Positions 26,129 to 34,199 of a DNA stretch of 64,000 nt are shown here, piece after piece. Where the stretch lies: the NCBI RefSeq assembly GCF_013393385.1, contig NZ_AP023239.1, forward strand, positions 4,464,001 to 4,528,000, in the 5' to 3' direction. Positions within the stretch are counted from its first letter, which is position 1. Every line of letters begins with the position of its first letter. The translations under genes and the position numbers were made by a program. Under the pieces are notes generated by a model, which saw nothing but the letters and a program-made list of their open reading frames with translations, made no database searches and was not told the DNA's origin. The stretch is from Paenibacillus sp. URB8-2. Lineage in GTDB: Bacteria > Bacillota > Bacilli > Paenibacillales > Paenibacillaceae.

Positions 26129-27283
26129 TCACGCGCTCGGATACAGCTTCGTCATCACAAATTCCCGGTGGCCGAGCGCTTCCGCCGCCGTCAGCCGTCC
26201 GTTAACGGTCCGTTCCAGCGTCTCCAGCAAGCGTTCCCGCGCTTCAGGCAGCGTAATCGTACGTTCCAGCAGCGGACTTACATCAACGTCGATATGCTCG
26301 GCCATCAGCTTGACCGTCTTCGGGTTGGCCGATACTTTGATCACCGGCTCGATCGGATTGCCAATCACATTGCCCTGACCCGTCGGAAAGAAATGGACGA
26401 CCGCTCCGGCGGCGGCCATGAGCGTTATGCACTCCGCAGCGGCGGAAGAGCTGTCCATGAAATACAGACCCGGGCCGTTCTGCGGCGCCTCGGCAGGCTT
26501 CAGTACGCCGATGACCTGCTTGCTGCCGGTTTTTTCGATATTGCCGAGCGCCTTCTCTTCAATCGTGGACAGCCCGCCGGCGATATTGCCCTGGGTCGGC
26601 TGGGAGCCGAGCAGATCCACTCCCTGGGAAGCGAATCCCGAGACATAACGGTCATAGGTGCGCTGGAATTGTCCGCGCAGCTCTTCCGTTGCCATCCGGT
26701 CCGCGATCAGATGCTCTCCGCCGGTAAGCTCGGAAGTCTCCCCGAAAAACACGGTCGCCCCCTGATCAATCAAATAGTCGACCGTTTCTCCTACCGTCGG
26801 GCAGGAGCCAAGCCCCGTCGTCGTATCCGATTCTCCGCACTTGATGCTTACGGTAAGCTCCGAGAGGGATACAGGCTCACGCTGAAGCTCTGTGGCCCAC
26901 TGCACGAATTCTTTGGCTTTCCAGGCCGCCCGCCGGATAATTTCCAGATCGCCCAAGCCTTCGATGGAGAATCCGGCAACCGGTTTGCCCGTTGCGGCGA
27001 TGCCGTCCGTTATGATCTTCGTCCAGTTCGGCTCGATGCCGATCACGATGACGGCCGCCACGTTCGGATTGCTGCCCGTTCCGATCATCGTCCGGAAGTG
27101 CAGCTCCAAATCCTCTCCGTACTGCAGCCGCCCGTAAGCATGAGGCAGAGCCAGCGTGCCCGAGATGACCTTAGCCACCGCCTCGCAGGCCGCGTTTGAA
27201 ATGTCGTCAACCGGTAAAATAATGACATGATTGCGAATGCCCACCTTGCCGTTTTCTCTGCGATATCCAAATAATTGTCCCAT
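26129..27283 (-). CDS. suyB: UxaA-family lyase large subunit, SuyB-like ((R)-sulfolactate sulfo-lyase beta candidate)
   Basis: 384 residues resembling the large domain of altronate/galactarate dehydratases but encoded apart from the small SAF domain. The N-terminus [19 protein letters not shown] is typical of the family. [20 protein letters not shown] and the later [16 protein letters not shown] match the conserved metal/substrate region. SuyAB cleaves (R)-3-sulfolactate to pyruvate and sulfite. The two-subunit layout, length and neighbours favour SuyB over a sugar-acid dehydratase, though the latter is not excluded. The ATG at 27283 has GAGGTGG upstream and begins 2 bases after suyA ends. 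Confidence 0.65.
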   Translation of the reverse strand: MGQLFGYRRENGKVGIRNHVIILPVDDISNAACEAVAKVISGTLALPHAYGRLQYGEDLELHFRTMIGTGSNPNVAAVIVIGIEPNWTKIITDGIAATGKPVAGFSIEGLGDLEIIRRAAWKAKEFVQWATELQREPVSLSELTVSIKCGESDTTTGLGSCPTVGETVDYLIDQGATVFFGETSELTGGEHLIADRMATEELRGQFQRTYDRYVSGFASQGVDLLGSQPTQGNIAGGLSTIEEKALGNIEKTGSKQVIGVLKPAEAPQNGPGLYFMDSSSAAAECITLMAAAGAVVHFFPTGQGNVIGNPIEPVIKVSANPKTVKLMAEHIDVDVSPLLERTITLPEARERLLETLERTVNGRLTAAEALGHREFVMTKLYPSA

Positions 27284-27285
27284 TG

Positions 27286-27564
27286 TTACCACCTCGCCGA
27301 TTTAATATTGTGAGTATGAACGTATTCCCCTTCGGTCAGCCCCTCCGGTGCAATGCCGATGGGAATGCCGTATTCGATGACCCTGCCGCCTTTCTCAAGA
27401 ACGCCGATGGATATTTTATGCCCCAACGGAACATTCTGAAGGCTTGTCACCGTTAATTCCGAATCGTCATCCATAAAGACCCCGACGACCTGCTGCCCGG
27501 CGGTAATGTCCGTCGTTGCGACACCCACCTGATCTCCCCGTTTGTGAATCAAAAAATGATGCAT
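27286..27564 (-). CDS. suyA: SAF-domain small subunit, SuyA-like ((R)-sulfolactate sulfo-lyase alpha candidate)
   Basis: 92 residues, essentially one SAF domain as found at the N-terminus of altronate dehydratase Uxa[16 protein letters not shown] opens it, and [13 protein letters not shown] plus [13 protein letters not shown] is the conserved core. It would pair with the following gene product to form a two-component lyase. The ATG at 27564 has GGGGG 7 bases upstream; ATGs at 27570 and 27585 are possible alternatives. Confidence 0.65.
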   Translation of the reverse strand: MHHFLIHKRGDQVGVATTDITAGQQVVGVFMDDDSELTVTSLQNVPLGHKISIGVLEKGGRVIEYGIPIGIAPEGLTEGEYVHTHNIKSARW

Positions 27565-27592
27565 GCTCATTCCCCCATTCGTCATATTAGCG

Positions 27593-28690
27593 TTACTTGC
27601 GGATTCCCGTCTCGGTGGCGAGACCTGTGTAATACTCCGCTTCCTTTTTTACAAAATCCTTAAACCCCTGTCCTGTAAGCACGTTCGGATCAACCTGCAG
27701 CTTCTTGAGCTTCGCGACGAAATCCGGGTCCTGTGCCAGCTTGGCGACTCCATCTGCCCACTTCTTGACGATCTCCTGCGGCGTTCCTTTCGGAAAGCTC
27801 ATTCCCGTCCACCAGGAGACGGACAAATCCTTCACTCCCTGCTCCGCCGTTGTGGGGACATCGGGATAATACGGGCTGCGCTCGGGAGACAGGATTGCCA
27901 GCACCTTCAGCTTGCCAGCCTTGACCAGGGTGGAAGTCTCATTTACGGTGTGAACGGCCAGAACCGCGTTTCCTCCGGCTACAAGGGGCAGAGATTCGGA
28001 AGCGCCTTTAGTGGCAACCATCCGGGTTCTGGAAAAGTCGGCTCCAATCGCTTTCAGCCATTCGGCTACGGCAAAAGTAGAGAAGCCCGCAGGCCCTACG
28101 CTGGTCCAGGTCAATTTCTCGGGGTTCGCTTTCGCCCATTCCGAGAATTCGCGGAAATCCTTCCACGGCGCGTCGGCGGCCACCACGAAGACGGGCGCGT
28201 CCGTTACGACTCGGGCCGCAAATTCGTGGTCGCTTAGGAGAACCGGCGCCGCGGCCGATCCGGCCTGCAGCATGGTCGTGCTCGCCACATTATCCGCAAG
28301 CACCGTGTAGCCGTCATTGGCCGCTTGTTTGAGCGCGTACTGCGCGCCGGTGGCGCCGCCCGCGCCGGGCTTATTGACGATTTCGATCGGCTGCCCCCAT
28401 TCCTTGCTGAGCCCTTCCGCAACCGTCCGGGCAACCAAATCTACGCCGCCTCCGGCCGAGAACGGCACCACATATTCGATGGGCCTGTTCGGATAGTCGG
28501 CGTTAGCCGAGGAGGCCGATCCCGCCGCCGAAGCGGAGGGAACCGCCGTTTCACCGCCCGTTTGGGCAGCCCCGCCTGCGCCGGACTCCGCCGTGGAATT
28601 TGCTCCGCAGCCGGAGACCAGAAACAGCAGCGCCAGTGTCAGCGGCAGCAGCCGGGAAGCCTTTTTGTTCAATGTTTTCAATTCATTCAC
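27593..28690 (-). CDS. Tripartite tricarboxylate transporter solute-binding lipoprotein (TctC/Bug family)
   Basis: 365 residues. The signal peptide ends in a lipobox (LVSGC, Cys at about 28), followed by a Gly/Ala/Ser-rich tether. The mature protein begins with YPNRPIEYVVPFSAGGGVDLVAR, in outline the hallmark of Bug proteins, and NKPGAGGATGA. It captures a carboxylate outside the membrane and delivers it to TctAB. Location within the operon suggests the ligand is sulfolactate or a related hydroxyacid. AGGAGAGTGA precedes the ATG. Confidence 0.9.
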   Translation of the reverse strand: MNELKTLNKKASRLLPLTLALLFLVSGCGANSTAESGAGGAAQTGGETAVPSASAAGSASSANADYPNRPIEYVVPFSAGGGVDLVARTVAEGLSKEWGQPIEIVNKPGAGGATGAQYALKQAANDGYTVLADNVASTTMLQAGSAAAPVLLSDHEFAARVVTDAPVFVVAADAPWKDFREFSEWAKANPEKLTWTSVGPAGFSTFAVAEWLKAIGADFSRTRMVATKGASESLPLVAGGNAVLAVHTVNETSTLVKAGKLKVLAILSPERSPYYPDVPTTAEQGVKDLSVSWWTGMSFPKGTPQEIVKKWADGVAKLAQDPDFVAKLKKLQVDPNVLTGQGFKDFVKKEAEYYTGLATETGIRK

Positions 28691-28715
28691 TCTCCTAATT
28701 ATGTTTTAGGCGGCT

Positions 28716-30245
28716 TTACGCTTCCGCATTGATGATGCTGAGCGAATCGCCGCGTTCCTCACGGATTCTTTTTTTGGTGCGGCGGACCATGTACAGAGAG
28801 AAGACCAGCATGGCCGCGGCGGCTATAATGAAAGCGACCGAGAGACCTCTTTGAACAAAGATGCCGAGGCTTCCGCCGGAAATCGCCATCGACTGCAAAA
28901 ATGACTGCTCCATCAAGGGACCGAGAATAAAACAGAGAATAAGGGGCATGATCGGCCAGTCATGCTTTTGCAGGTAATAACCGGCGACCCCGAAGACAAC
29001 GGCCACCTGGACATCGAACAGATTGTTGCGTACCGTATAGGCTCCGATCATACTGAGCAGAAGAATCACCGGCGCAAGAATCGAGAACGGGACCCGGGTC
29101 AGCTTGGCCCAAATGCCCACCAGCGGCAGGTTCAGCACCAGCAGCATCACGTTGCCGATGAACATGCTCGCGATGACGGTCCACACAAAGCTTCCTTTCT
29201 GCTCGAACAGCATCGGACCCGGCGTCAGCCCGTAGATCATCAGTCCGGCGAGCAGTACGGCCAGCGGCGGCGAGGAAGGGATGCCGAGAGCGAACAGCGG
29301 AATAAATCCGGCCGAGCTTGTCGCGTTGTTCGCGGCTTCCGGAGCGGCCACGCCCTCGATGGCTCCTTTCCCGAACAGATGGCGGCGGCGCGAGATTCTT
29401 TTGGCGAAATCATAAGACAGAAAGGAAGTTACGGCTGCCGAGCAGCCCGGCAGCAGCCCCATGAAGAAACCGATCAGCCCGCCCGCGGCGATGGAAGGAG
29501 CGCTTTGCTTCAGATCCTGCCGGCCCGGATAGACGCTGCCGATATTTCCGGCGGAAATCGCGGTCTTCTTCTCCGACAAACCTCTCATAACTTCGGCGAT
29601 CGAGAAGAGCCCGATCAGAATGCTCACCATATCAAGCCCCCCTTCCAGCGGGCTCCAGCCCAAGGTGAACCGGTACAGACCGGAGTTCGCGCCTAGCCCG
29701 ATGAGTGACAAGGCAATGCCGGCCAGGCCCATAACGGCCGATTTGACGAATCGTCCGCCGGTCATTCCCATCATGATGACCAGCGTCAGGAGAAGGACGG
29801 AGAACATTTCCGGCGGACCGAAACGCAGCGCCTGATTGGCCAGCACGGGAGCGAACAGGACGAGACCGAGCACACCCAGCACGCCTGCGATAAAAGATGC
29901 GATAGCGGCGATGCCGAGTGCCGGTCCTCCCCTGCCCTGCTGTGCGAGCGGATAGCCGTCCAGACAGGTGGGGACGGATGAGGCCTCGCCCGGAATATTG
30001 AGCAGAATGGCGGTCGTCGATCCGCCGTACATCGCTCCGTAATAAATGCCCGCGAGCATGATAATCGCCTGCGTCGGTTCAAGAACCGCCGTTACGGGCA
30101 GCAGAATGGCGATCGACGAGGTCGGGCCAAGCCCCGGCAGCACGCCGACGAAGGTTCCCACAAGCACGCCGATGGCAGCCATCAGCAGATTCATCGGTGT
30201 GACCGCATGTCCAAAGCCGTCCAGCAGCATGGATAAATTGCTCAT
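28716..30245 (-). CDS. Tripartite tricarboxylate transporter large permease (TctA family)
   Basis: 509 residues with about 12 hydrophobic segments. GVLPGLGPTSSIAILLP near residue 35 and the related FFMGLLPGCSAAV segment in the second half are the duplicated TctA signature, as is GIYYGAMYGGSTTAILLNIPG. It forms the ion-driven transport channel with TctB. Its ATG directly follows the tctB stop codon, and the ribosome site lies inside the tctB end. Confidence 0.93.
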   Translation of the reverse strand: MSNLSMLLDGFGHAVTPMNLLMAAIGVLVGTFVGVLPGLGPTSSIAILLPVTAVLEPTQAIIMLAGIYYGAMYGGSTTAILLNIPGEASSVPTCLDGYPLAQQGRGGPALGIAAIASFIAGVLGVLGLVLFAPVLANQALRFGPPEMFSVLLLTLVIMMGMTGGRFVKSAVMGLAGIALSLIGLGANSGLYRFTLGWSPLEGGLDMVSILIGLFSIAEVMRGLSEKKTAISAGNIGSVYPGRQDLKQSAPSIAAGGLIGFFMGLLPGCSAAVTSFLSYDFAKRISRRRHLFGKGAIEGVAAPEAANNATSSAGFIPLFALGIPSSPPLAVLLAGLMIYGLTPGPMLFEQKGSFVWTVIASMFIGNVMLLVLNLPLVGIWAKLTRVPFSILAPVILLLSMIGAYTVRNNLFDVQVAVVFGVAGYYLQKHDWPIMPLILCFILGPLMEQSFLQSMAISGGSLGIFVQRGLSVAFIIAAAAMLVFSLYMVRRTKKRIREERGDSLSIINAEA

Positions 30246-30830
30246 TTAATCGCCTCCTTGATGCAGCCACAGCGTTCCTGCCGAAAACGGAGTGTGCAGC
30301 CATTCGATAAAGATCAAATACAGACCCGCCGTCAGCAGCAAAGCGTACACAGCGCAGCGCCACCATCTGCCGATTCCCAGCAGTCGAAACAGAAGCAGAG
30401 CGATGATGAAGGTCCCCACCAGGTAACCCGCCCAAGGAAGAATAAAAGTGTAGATCAGCAGCAGGAGCGGGATCAGGCCCTGCCTTGGCAGAAACTGAAG
30501 CCGCCCGCTTATCCGATCCCCCGAGCGAGTATCCGAAGGTGGAGATCCGTCAACAATGGACTCGTCAGCATTGAATTTGCCAATGGATGATTCGGCTTCC
30601 GCCAACTCCGGAGTGGTTAATCCGGCAGCGGACGATTTGACGGATGGCCCGGGAAACAATACCAACCAGACTCCCGCCAGGGCCAGTCCCGCTCCAATAA
30701 ATGCGGGGAAGGTATGGTCTCCGCCGAGCAGACTGACATGATAAGGGTATAGGCGGTAAGCTTCGCGAAGAGAGAGACAGCCGACCAGAATGGCAATCAC
30801 TCCGGCAGAGCGGTCAGCCGCGCTTTTCAT
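30246..30830 (-). CDS. Tripartite tricarboxylate transporter small permease (TctB family)
   Basis: 194 residues with four predicted membrane helices (two near each end) around a hydrophilic central stretch, as expected of TctB. It is the first gene of the operon. I chose the ATG at 30830, 7 bases after AGGAGG; the ATG at 30836 is only one base away from that site. The central loop is somewhat longer than usual and acidic. Confidence 0.8.
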   Translation of the reverse strand: MKSAADRSAGVIAILVGCLSLREAYRLYPYHVSLLGGDHTFPAFIGAGLALAGVWLVLFPGPSVKSSAAGLTTPELAEAESSIGKFNADESIVDGSPPSDTRSGDRISGRLQFLPRQGLIPLLLLIYTFILPWAGYLVGTFIIALLLFRLLGIGRWWRCAVYALLLTAGLYLIFIEWLHTPFSAGTLWLHQGGD

Positions 30831-30931
30831 TCTCATTCCTCCTGACTATGACCGTTTAAACGCAAAAAACCCGCCGAGGCTTTATATAGCCGAAAGGCAG
30901 GTCTCCGTCTGTACGGTCGACACTCTTAATA

Positions 30932-30949
30932 TATGTTGTATACAACATA
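30932..30949. promoter_or_regulatory. GntR operator 1 (operon side)
   Basis: Perfect 18-bp palindrome TATGTTGTATACAACATA. The core TTGTATACAA fits operators of FadR/VanR-type GntR proteins. Confidence 0.75.
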
Positions 30950-31101
30950 CAAATAAAAAAGATGAACTTCCACATTATCAGCAGCAATATGTATAGTCTA
31001 TAGGTTTAGTTGGCTTTATTCCTGCTATGCCACGTATCATATCACCGCCTTCTTTTTCCTGTCAATGCTATTTTCTCAACTATTTTTGCAGAAAATATCT
31101 T

Positions 31102-31130
31102 TTGACAAATACTTGCTAATATGATTTAAA
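31102..31130 (+). promoter_or_regulatory. Promoter of the GntR gene
   Basis: TTGACA at 31102, 17-base spacer, TTTAAA at 31125 (or TTAAAT one base later). Confidence 0.65.
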
Positions 31131-31133
31131 TAA

Positions 31134-31149
31134 ATGTTGTATACATGAT
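31134..31149. promoter_or_regulatory. GntR operator 2 (regulator side)
   Basis: ATGTTGTATACATGAT, 14 of 16 bases identical to operator 1. It lies just after the -10 box of the regulator's own promoter, which fits autorepression. Confidence 0.65.
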
Positions 31150-31184
31150 TTATGCAATCACTTGACCCGATAAGGAATGATTCC

Positions 31185-31874
31185 ATGCCTAAACTGATCC
31201 GAATCGATAATGCCAATTTGCTGGAGAAAACATACGGCATTCTGAAAGAACTGATTATCAAAAGAGAGTTCCCGCCCGAACACAAGCTCTCCATTCCCGA
31301 ATTATCTGCTCAGCTTGGGGTAAGCCGGACGCCGATCCGTGATGCGCTGGGCCGGCTGGAAATGGACGGATTGATCAAGACGGTGCCGAAGGTCGGCACT
31401 TTTGTCGTCGGGTTCTCCTCTGAGAACGTGCTCGACATTATGGATACGCGCCTGATGATTGAACTGTGGGTCGTGGAGAAGCTGACTTCGGGAATGGCCC
31501 AGGCCAGTCAGGATATCGTCTCCAATATGGAGAAGATTCATGAAACCTCGGTCTATATCGTCAACACCTCGAAGCTGGAAAATTACCACGAAGGAGATTA
31601 CAATCTTCATTTTCACATGGAATTTCTGAAGTTGGGCGGAAACCGGAATATTCTGAATATATATCAAAACACCATGAATTACCGCTACCTGGCGATGAAA
31701 TCGTACCTGATTACGAAGGAAATGGTCCTTCATTCATTGCAGCAGCACGAACGGATTATCGGTTCCCTCAAGGCGGGCTCCCATGACGATCTTAGACAAG
31801 TGGTGAGCGAGCATCTGGAGGATGCGAAAATCCGTCTGTACAAAAATATCAATCTGAACGGCGGGCTGATCTAA
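31185..31874 (+). CDS. GntR-family (FadR subfamily) regulator of the sulfolactate-type operon
   Basis: 229 residues. The N-terminal winged helix has YGILKELIIKREFPPEHKLS, LSAQLGVSRTPIRDALGRL and GLIKTVPKVGTFV. The C-terminal FCD-type all-helical domain binds an effector, with histidines in YNLHFHMEFL and QQHERI and SEHLEDA that could hold a metal. It is divergent from the operon, and matching operators lie between. It would play the role of SlcR in sulfolactate users. The ATG at 31185 follows AAGGAATGATTCC; an earlier in-frame ATG at 31152 lacks a ribosome site. Confidence 0.85.
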   Translation: MPKLIRIDNANLLEKTYGILKELIIKREFPPEHKLSIPELSAQLGVSRTPIRDALGRLEMDGLIKTVPKVGTFVVGFSSENVLDIMDTRLMIELWVVEKLTSGMAQASQDIVSNMEKIHETSVYIVNTSKLENYHEGDYNLHFHMEFLKLGGNRNILNIYQNTMNYRYLAMKSYLITKEMVLHSLQQHERIIGSLKAGSHDDLRQVVSEHLEDAKIRLYKNINLNGGLI

Positions 31875-31969
31875 GCCGGAGCATACCGTAGGTCCATCAC
31901 GTTCAAGTCATCAAGAAAAAATACGGTGCTGCGGAGTTGTGCCTACATCTGCTGAACCATGAGGTTGGC

Positions 31970-32026
31970 AAAAAAACAGGGCTGTCCCTAAGTCATCTAG
32001 GATGACTTTTGGAATAGCCCTTTTTG
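31970..32026. terminator. Bidirectional terminator between gntR and ecsB
   Basis: A long stem (AGGGCTGTCC... paired with ...GGAATAGCCCT, and an inner AAGTCATC / GATGACTT) with TTTTT on the plus strand and TTTTTT on the minus strand. Confidence 0.85.
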
Positions 32027-32071
32027 CGTCCGGGGATGAGAAGCCCCGTTGGCCAACTGGCGGATATGAGC

Positions 32072-32143
32072 GGGAAAAACCCCTCTAATTCACAAGAAAT
32101 CGAGCTGTCCAACAGCTTATCTGGAAAAACTCCATCTAATTCA
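32072..32143 (+). repeat. Two copies of a dispersed 20-bp intergenic motif
   Basis: Copies at 32072-32092 and 32123-32143 follow GGAAAAACYCCWTCTAATT. Related copies occur at 45128-45307, three in the same orientation class and inverted ones. No gene is seen in the rest of 31875-32233. Confidence 0.55.
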
Positions 32144-32233
32144 CGGGATCCGCCTGTTCGGTCGATGAAACGTCCCAATTAGCATCGGCAAAACCGCTTG
32201 CTCCCCGGCCTGAGGCCCGTGGCTCAGGCCGCG

Positions 32234-33451
32234 CTAGAAATCGTCGTCGCCTACACTCCTCATTTTCCGTCCTAAACGGGTCCTTACGATCAGAACGAGC
32301 GCCGCTCCAGCGGCCAGCGAGCCAAGCGCCCTGAGGAGCGTGCCGCTTCCGGCAGCCAGCGGAAGCCACAACGCGAGCGCGAATGCCAGATGCGCCCGGA
32401 ACACGAAGGAGACGGTGCTGCGGCTCCGGCTGTTCTCCGGCAGCGGATAGACCGTCAGCCAGAAGGATTCGCCGTGCAGCTTCGACAGGGCGGAGAGCTG
32501 GACGCCGATGATGAACAGGAAGAACAAATAAATCCCGGCGCCGACTAGGCTGCCGCGGTTCCACCACTCCAGCACCAAAGCCAAAACTCCAAGTCGCAGC
32601 ACTATGCCCAAAATATCGCCGCGAGCAAAACTTTTGGTCAGTAGATAGCGGTAGGCGCTGTCCGGTCTCCAAGGAAGTCCCGCCCCCCAGCGAGAGAGCC
32701 AGCGGCGGAAATAGACACGCTGCTGGCGTCCGGGAACCTCGACGAACCAGCCGAGCAGCATTTGGGCCCGGCCGCTCTGAACCTTCTCCTGAGCGATCAG
32801 CCGCTCCCAGGGAACGGCGTGCCGGGCAGGTACGGCAAGAGCCGCCAGATAAGCCGCCGCCAGCAGCATGGAGAAGCCCATTCCTTTATGGAAAGGCTGC
32901 CACAGCCAGGCGGCGATGATCAGGCCGCCCACCGCCCAGCGCAGCAGGCGATACCCCGCAGAGGCGGCTAGGGAGAGCATCTTCAGCTCCCGCCAGCAGC
33001 CGTAAGCGGAGAGAAGCTTTACGCCAAGGAGCAGCGCGGCGGTGACTAACAGAGACTTCGGCGATTCCTCCGTGCGTATGTACAAAGGCCACAATATTAA
33101 GAGCGCCATAAGGAGCCGCAGGCTCTTCCAAACGGTTCCCCTGATCCAGGCCGGTGCAAAATACTCGTGCATCCGGTGCTCCTGCGGCAGCAGGAAGACG
33201 GCATCCGCAGGCTGCAGATAAGTGCGGAAGCTGCTATGAACCGCGGCCGGCAGCAGCGCCGCCAGCATGATCCAGCGGATCGGCACGCCGGATGGAATAT
33301 CCTTCAGCACCGAAGTATACCAGGCCGAAAACGCGATAAGGATGAACAGCAGCACGAACGCCACGCCGCTCTGGATAATATAGCCCACATAGGGAAGGAG
33401 CTTGCCGGCCGCTCGGCTGCGCCGTTCCCCTTGCAGCTCTTTCAGATCCAT
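32234..33451 (-). CDS. ecsB: EcsB-type ABC transporter permease
   Basis: 405 residues with paired hydrophobic segments at the N-terminus, middle (about 140-220) and C-terminus, as in EcsB, the membrane partner of EcsA. The EcsAB complex of B. subtilis affects protein secretion, competence and membrane proteolysis; the substrate is uncertain. The start lies one base after the ecsA stop, with GGGAGGG upstream. Confidence 0.8.
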   Translation of the reverse strand: MDLKELQGERRSRAAGKLLPYVGYIIQSGVAFVLLFILIAFSAWYTSVLKDIPSGVPIRWIMLAALLPAAVHSSFRTYLQPADAVFLLPQEHRMHEYFAPAWIRGTVWKSLRLLMALLILWPLYIRTEESPKSLLVTAALLLGVKLLSAYGCWRELKMLSLAASAGYRLLRWAVGGLIIAAWLWQPFHKGMGFSMLLAAAYLAALAVPARHAVPWERLIAQEKVQSGRAQMLLGWFVEVPGRQQRVYFRRWLSRWGAGLPWRPDSAYRYLLTKSFARGDILGIVLRLGVLALVLEWWNRGSLVGAGIYLFFLFIIGVQLSALSKLHGESFWLTVYPLPENSRSRSTVSFVFRAHLAFALALWLPLAAGSGTLLRALGSLAAGAALVLIVRTRLGRKMRSVGDDDF

Positions 33452-33452
33452 G

Positions 33453-34199
33453 CTACTTCCCTCCCTGGACCAGCTCGTAGAACAGTTGCTCCAGCGGCAG
33501 GCCCGGCTTGCCTGCGGCAGCCCCTATTTCCGCCAAGCTACCCTCGGCGATGACCCTGCCCTGGTGCAGCACGATGAAACGGTCGCAATAGTTCTCGATC
33601 GTGGAGAGGATATGGGAACTGAGCAGAATGGATGAACCCGATTGCTTGATCTCCAACATGAAGTCCAGCAGCGAGCGGATGCCGAGCGGGTCGAGGCCGA
33701 GAAAAGGCTCGTCGATTACATACAGCGCCGGACTCGCGACAAAAGCGCACATGATCATCACTTTCTGCTTCATCCCTTTGGAGAGATGGCCGGACAGGCT
33801 GTCCATCTTATCTTCCATCCGGAACAGCTCCGAAAGGCGGCGGCTGCGGGCCTCGTAATCGGTGCGGCTCACACCGTAGGCCCTGGCCGTAAATTCCACA
33901 TGCTCGCGGACCGTCATTTCTTCGTACAAGAGCGGCGACTCGGGCACAAAGGATAGCGCGCTGTGATACCCTGCCGAATCGTTGTCCCGCGTTCTGCCTT
34001 GAACGGCGATTCCGCCTTTATGCGGCGTCATCAAGCCGAGAATATGCTTCATGGTGGTGCTCTTGCCTGCTCCGTTCAGACCGATCAGCCCGACCATCTC
34101 CCCCGGCTGTACCTGCAGGGAAATATCGTGCAGCACCGGCTTGTTCAGGCTGTACCCGCCGGTCAGGCCCGCAATCTCCAGTACGGGAGCCGCACTCAT
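33453..34199 (-). CDS. ecsA: EcsA-type ABC transporter ATP-binding protein
   Basis: 248 residues. Walker A is GLNGAGKSTT, the signature is LSGHLSKGMKQK (with LSKGM in place of LSGGQ, as in EcsA), Walker B is LYVIDEPFLGLD, and the switch histidine is in LLSSHILS. It powers the EcsB permease. Its start overlaps the helicase stop by 4 bases. Confidence 0.9.
   Translation of the reverse strand: MSAAPVLEIAGLTGGYSLNKPVLHDISLQVQPGEMVGLIGLNGAGKSTTMKHILGLMTPHKGGIAVQGRTRDNDSAGYHSALSFVPESPLLYEEMTVREHVEFTARAYGVSRTDYEARSRRLSELFRMEDKMDSLSGHLSKGMKQKVMIMCAFVASPALYVIDEPFLGLDPLGIRSLLDFMLEIKQSGSSILLSSHILSTIENYCDRFIVLHQGRVIAEGSLAEIGAAAGKPGLPLEQLFYELVQGGK

Larger units (their letters stand above)
30831..31184. 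other. Divergent regulatory region of the sulfolactate-type operon and its GntR gene
   Basis: 354 bases without a gene. It holds two similar palindromes (30932-30949 and 31134-31149), a good plus-strand promoter for the regulator, and a weak minus-strand promoter (TTATTT-N17-TATATT) whose spacer is occupied by the first palindrome. Confidence 0.7.

Noticed and set aside
26129..27564. Altronate or galactarate dehydratase for a sugar-acid pathway
   Set aside because: Not excluded, but those enzymes are usually a single chain of about 500 residues with uronate genes nearby. None is here, whereas two sulfolactate-type dehydrogenases and a tricarboxylate-type transporter are.
31152..31184. An earlier start for the GntR gene
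   Set aside because: The ATG at 31152 lacks a ribosome site, overlaps the region just after operator 2, and is outside the family's usual N-terminus.
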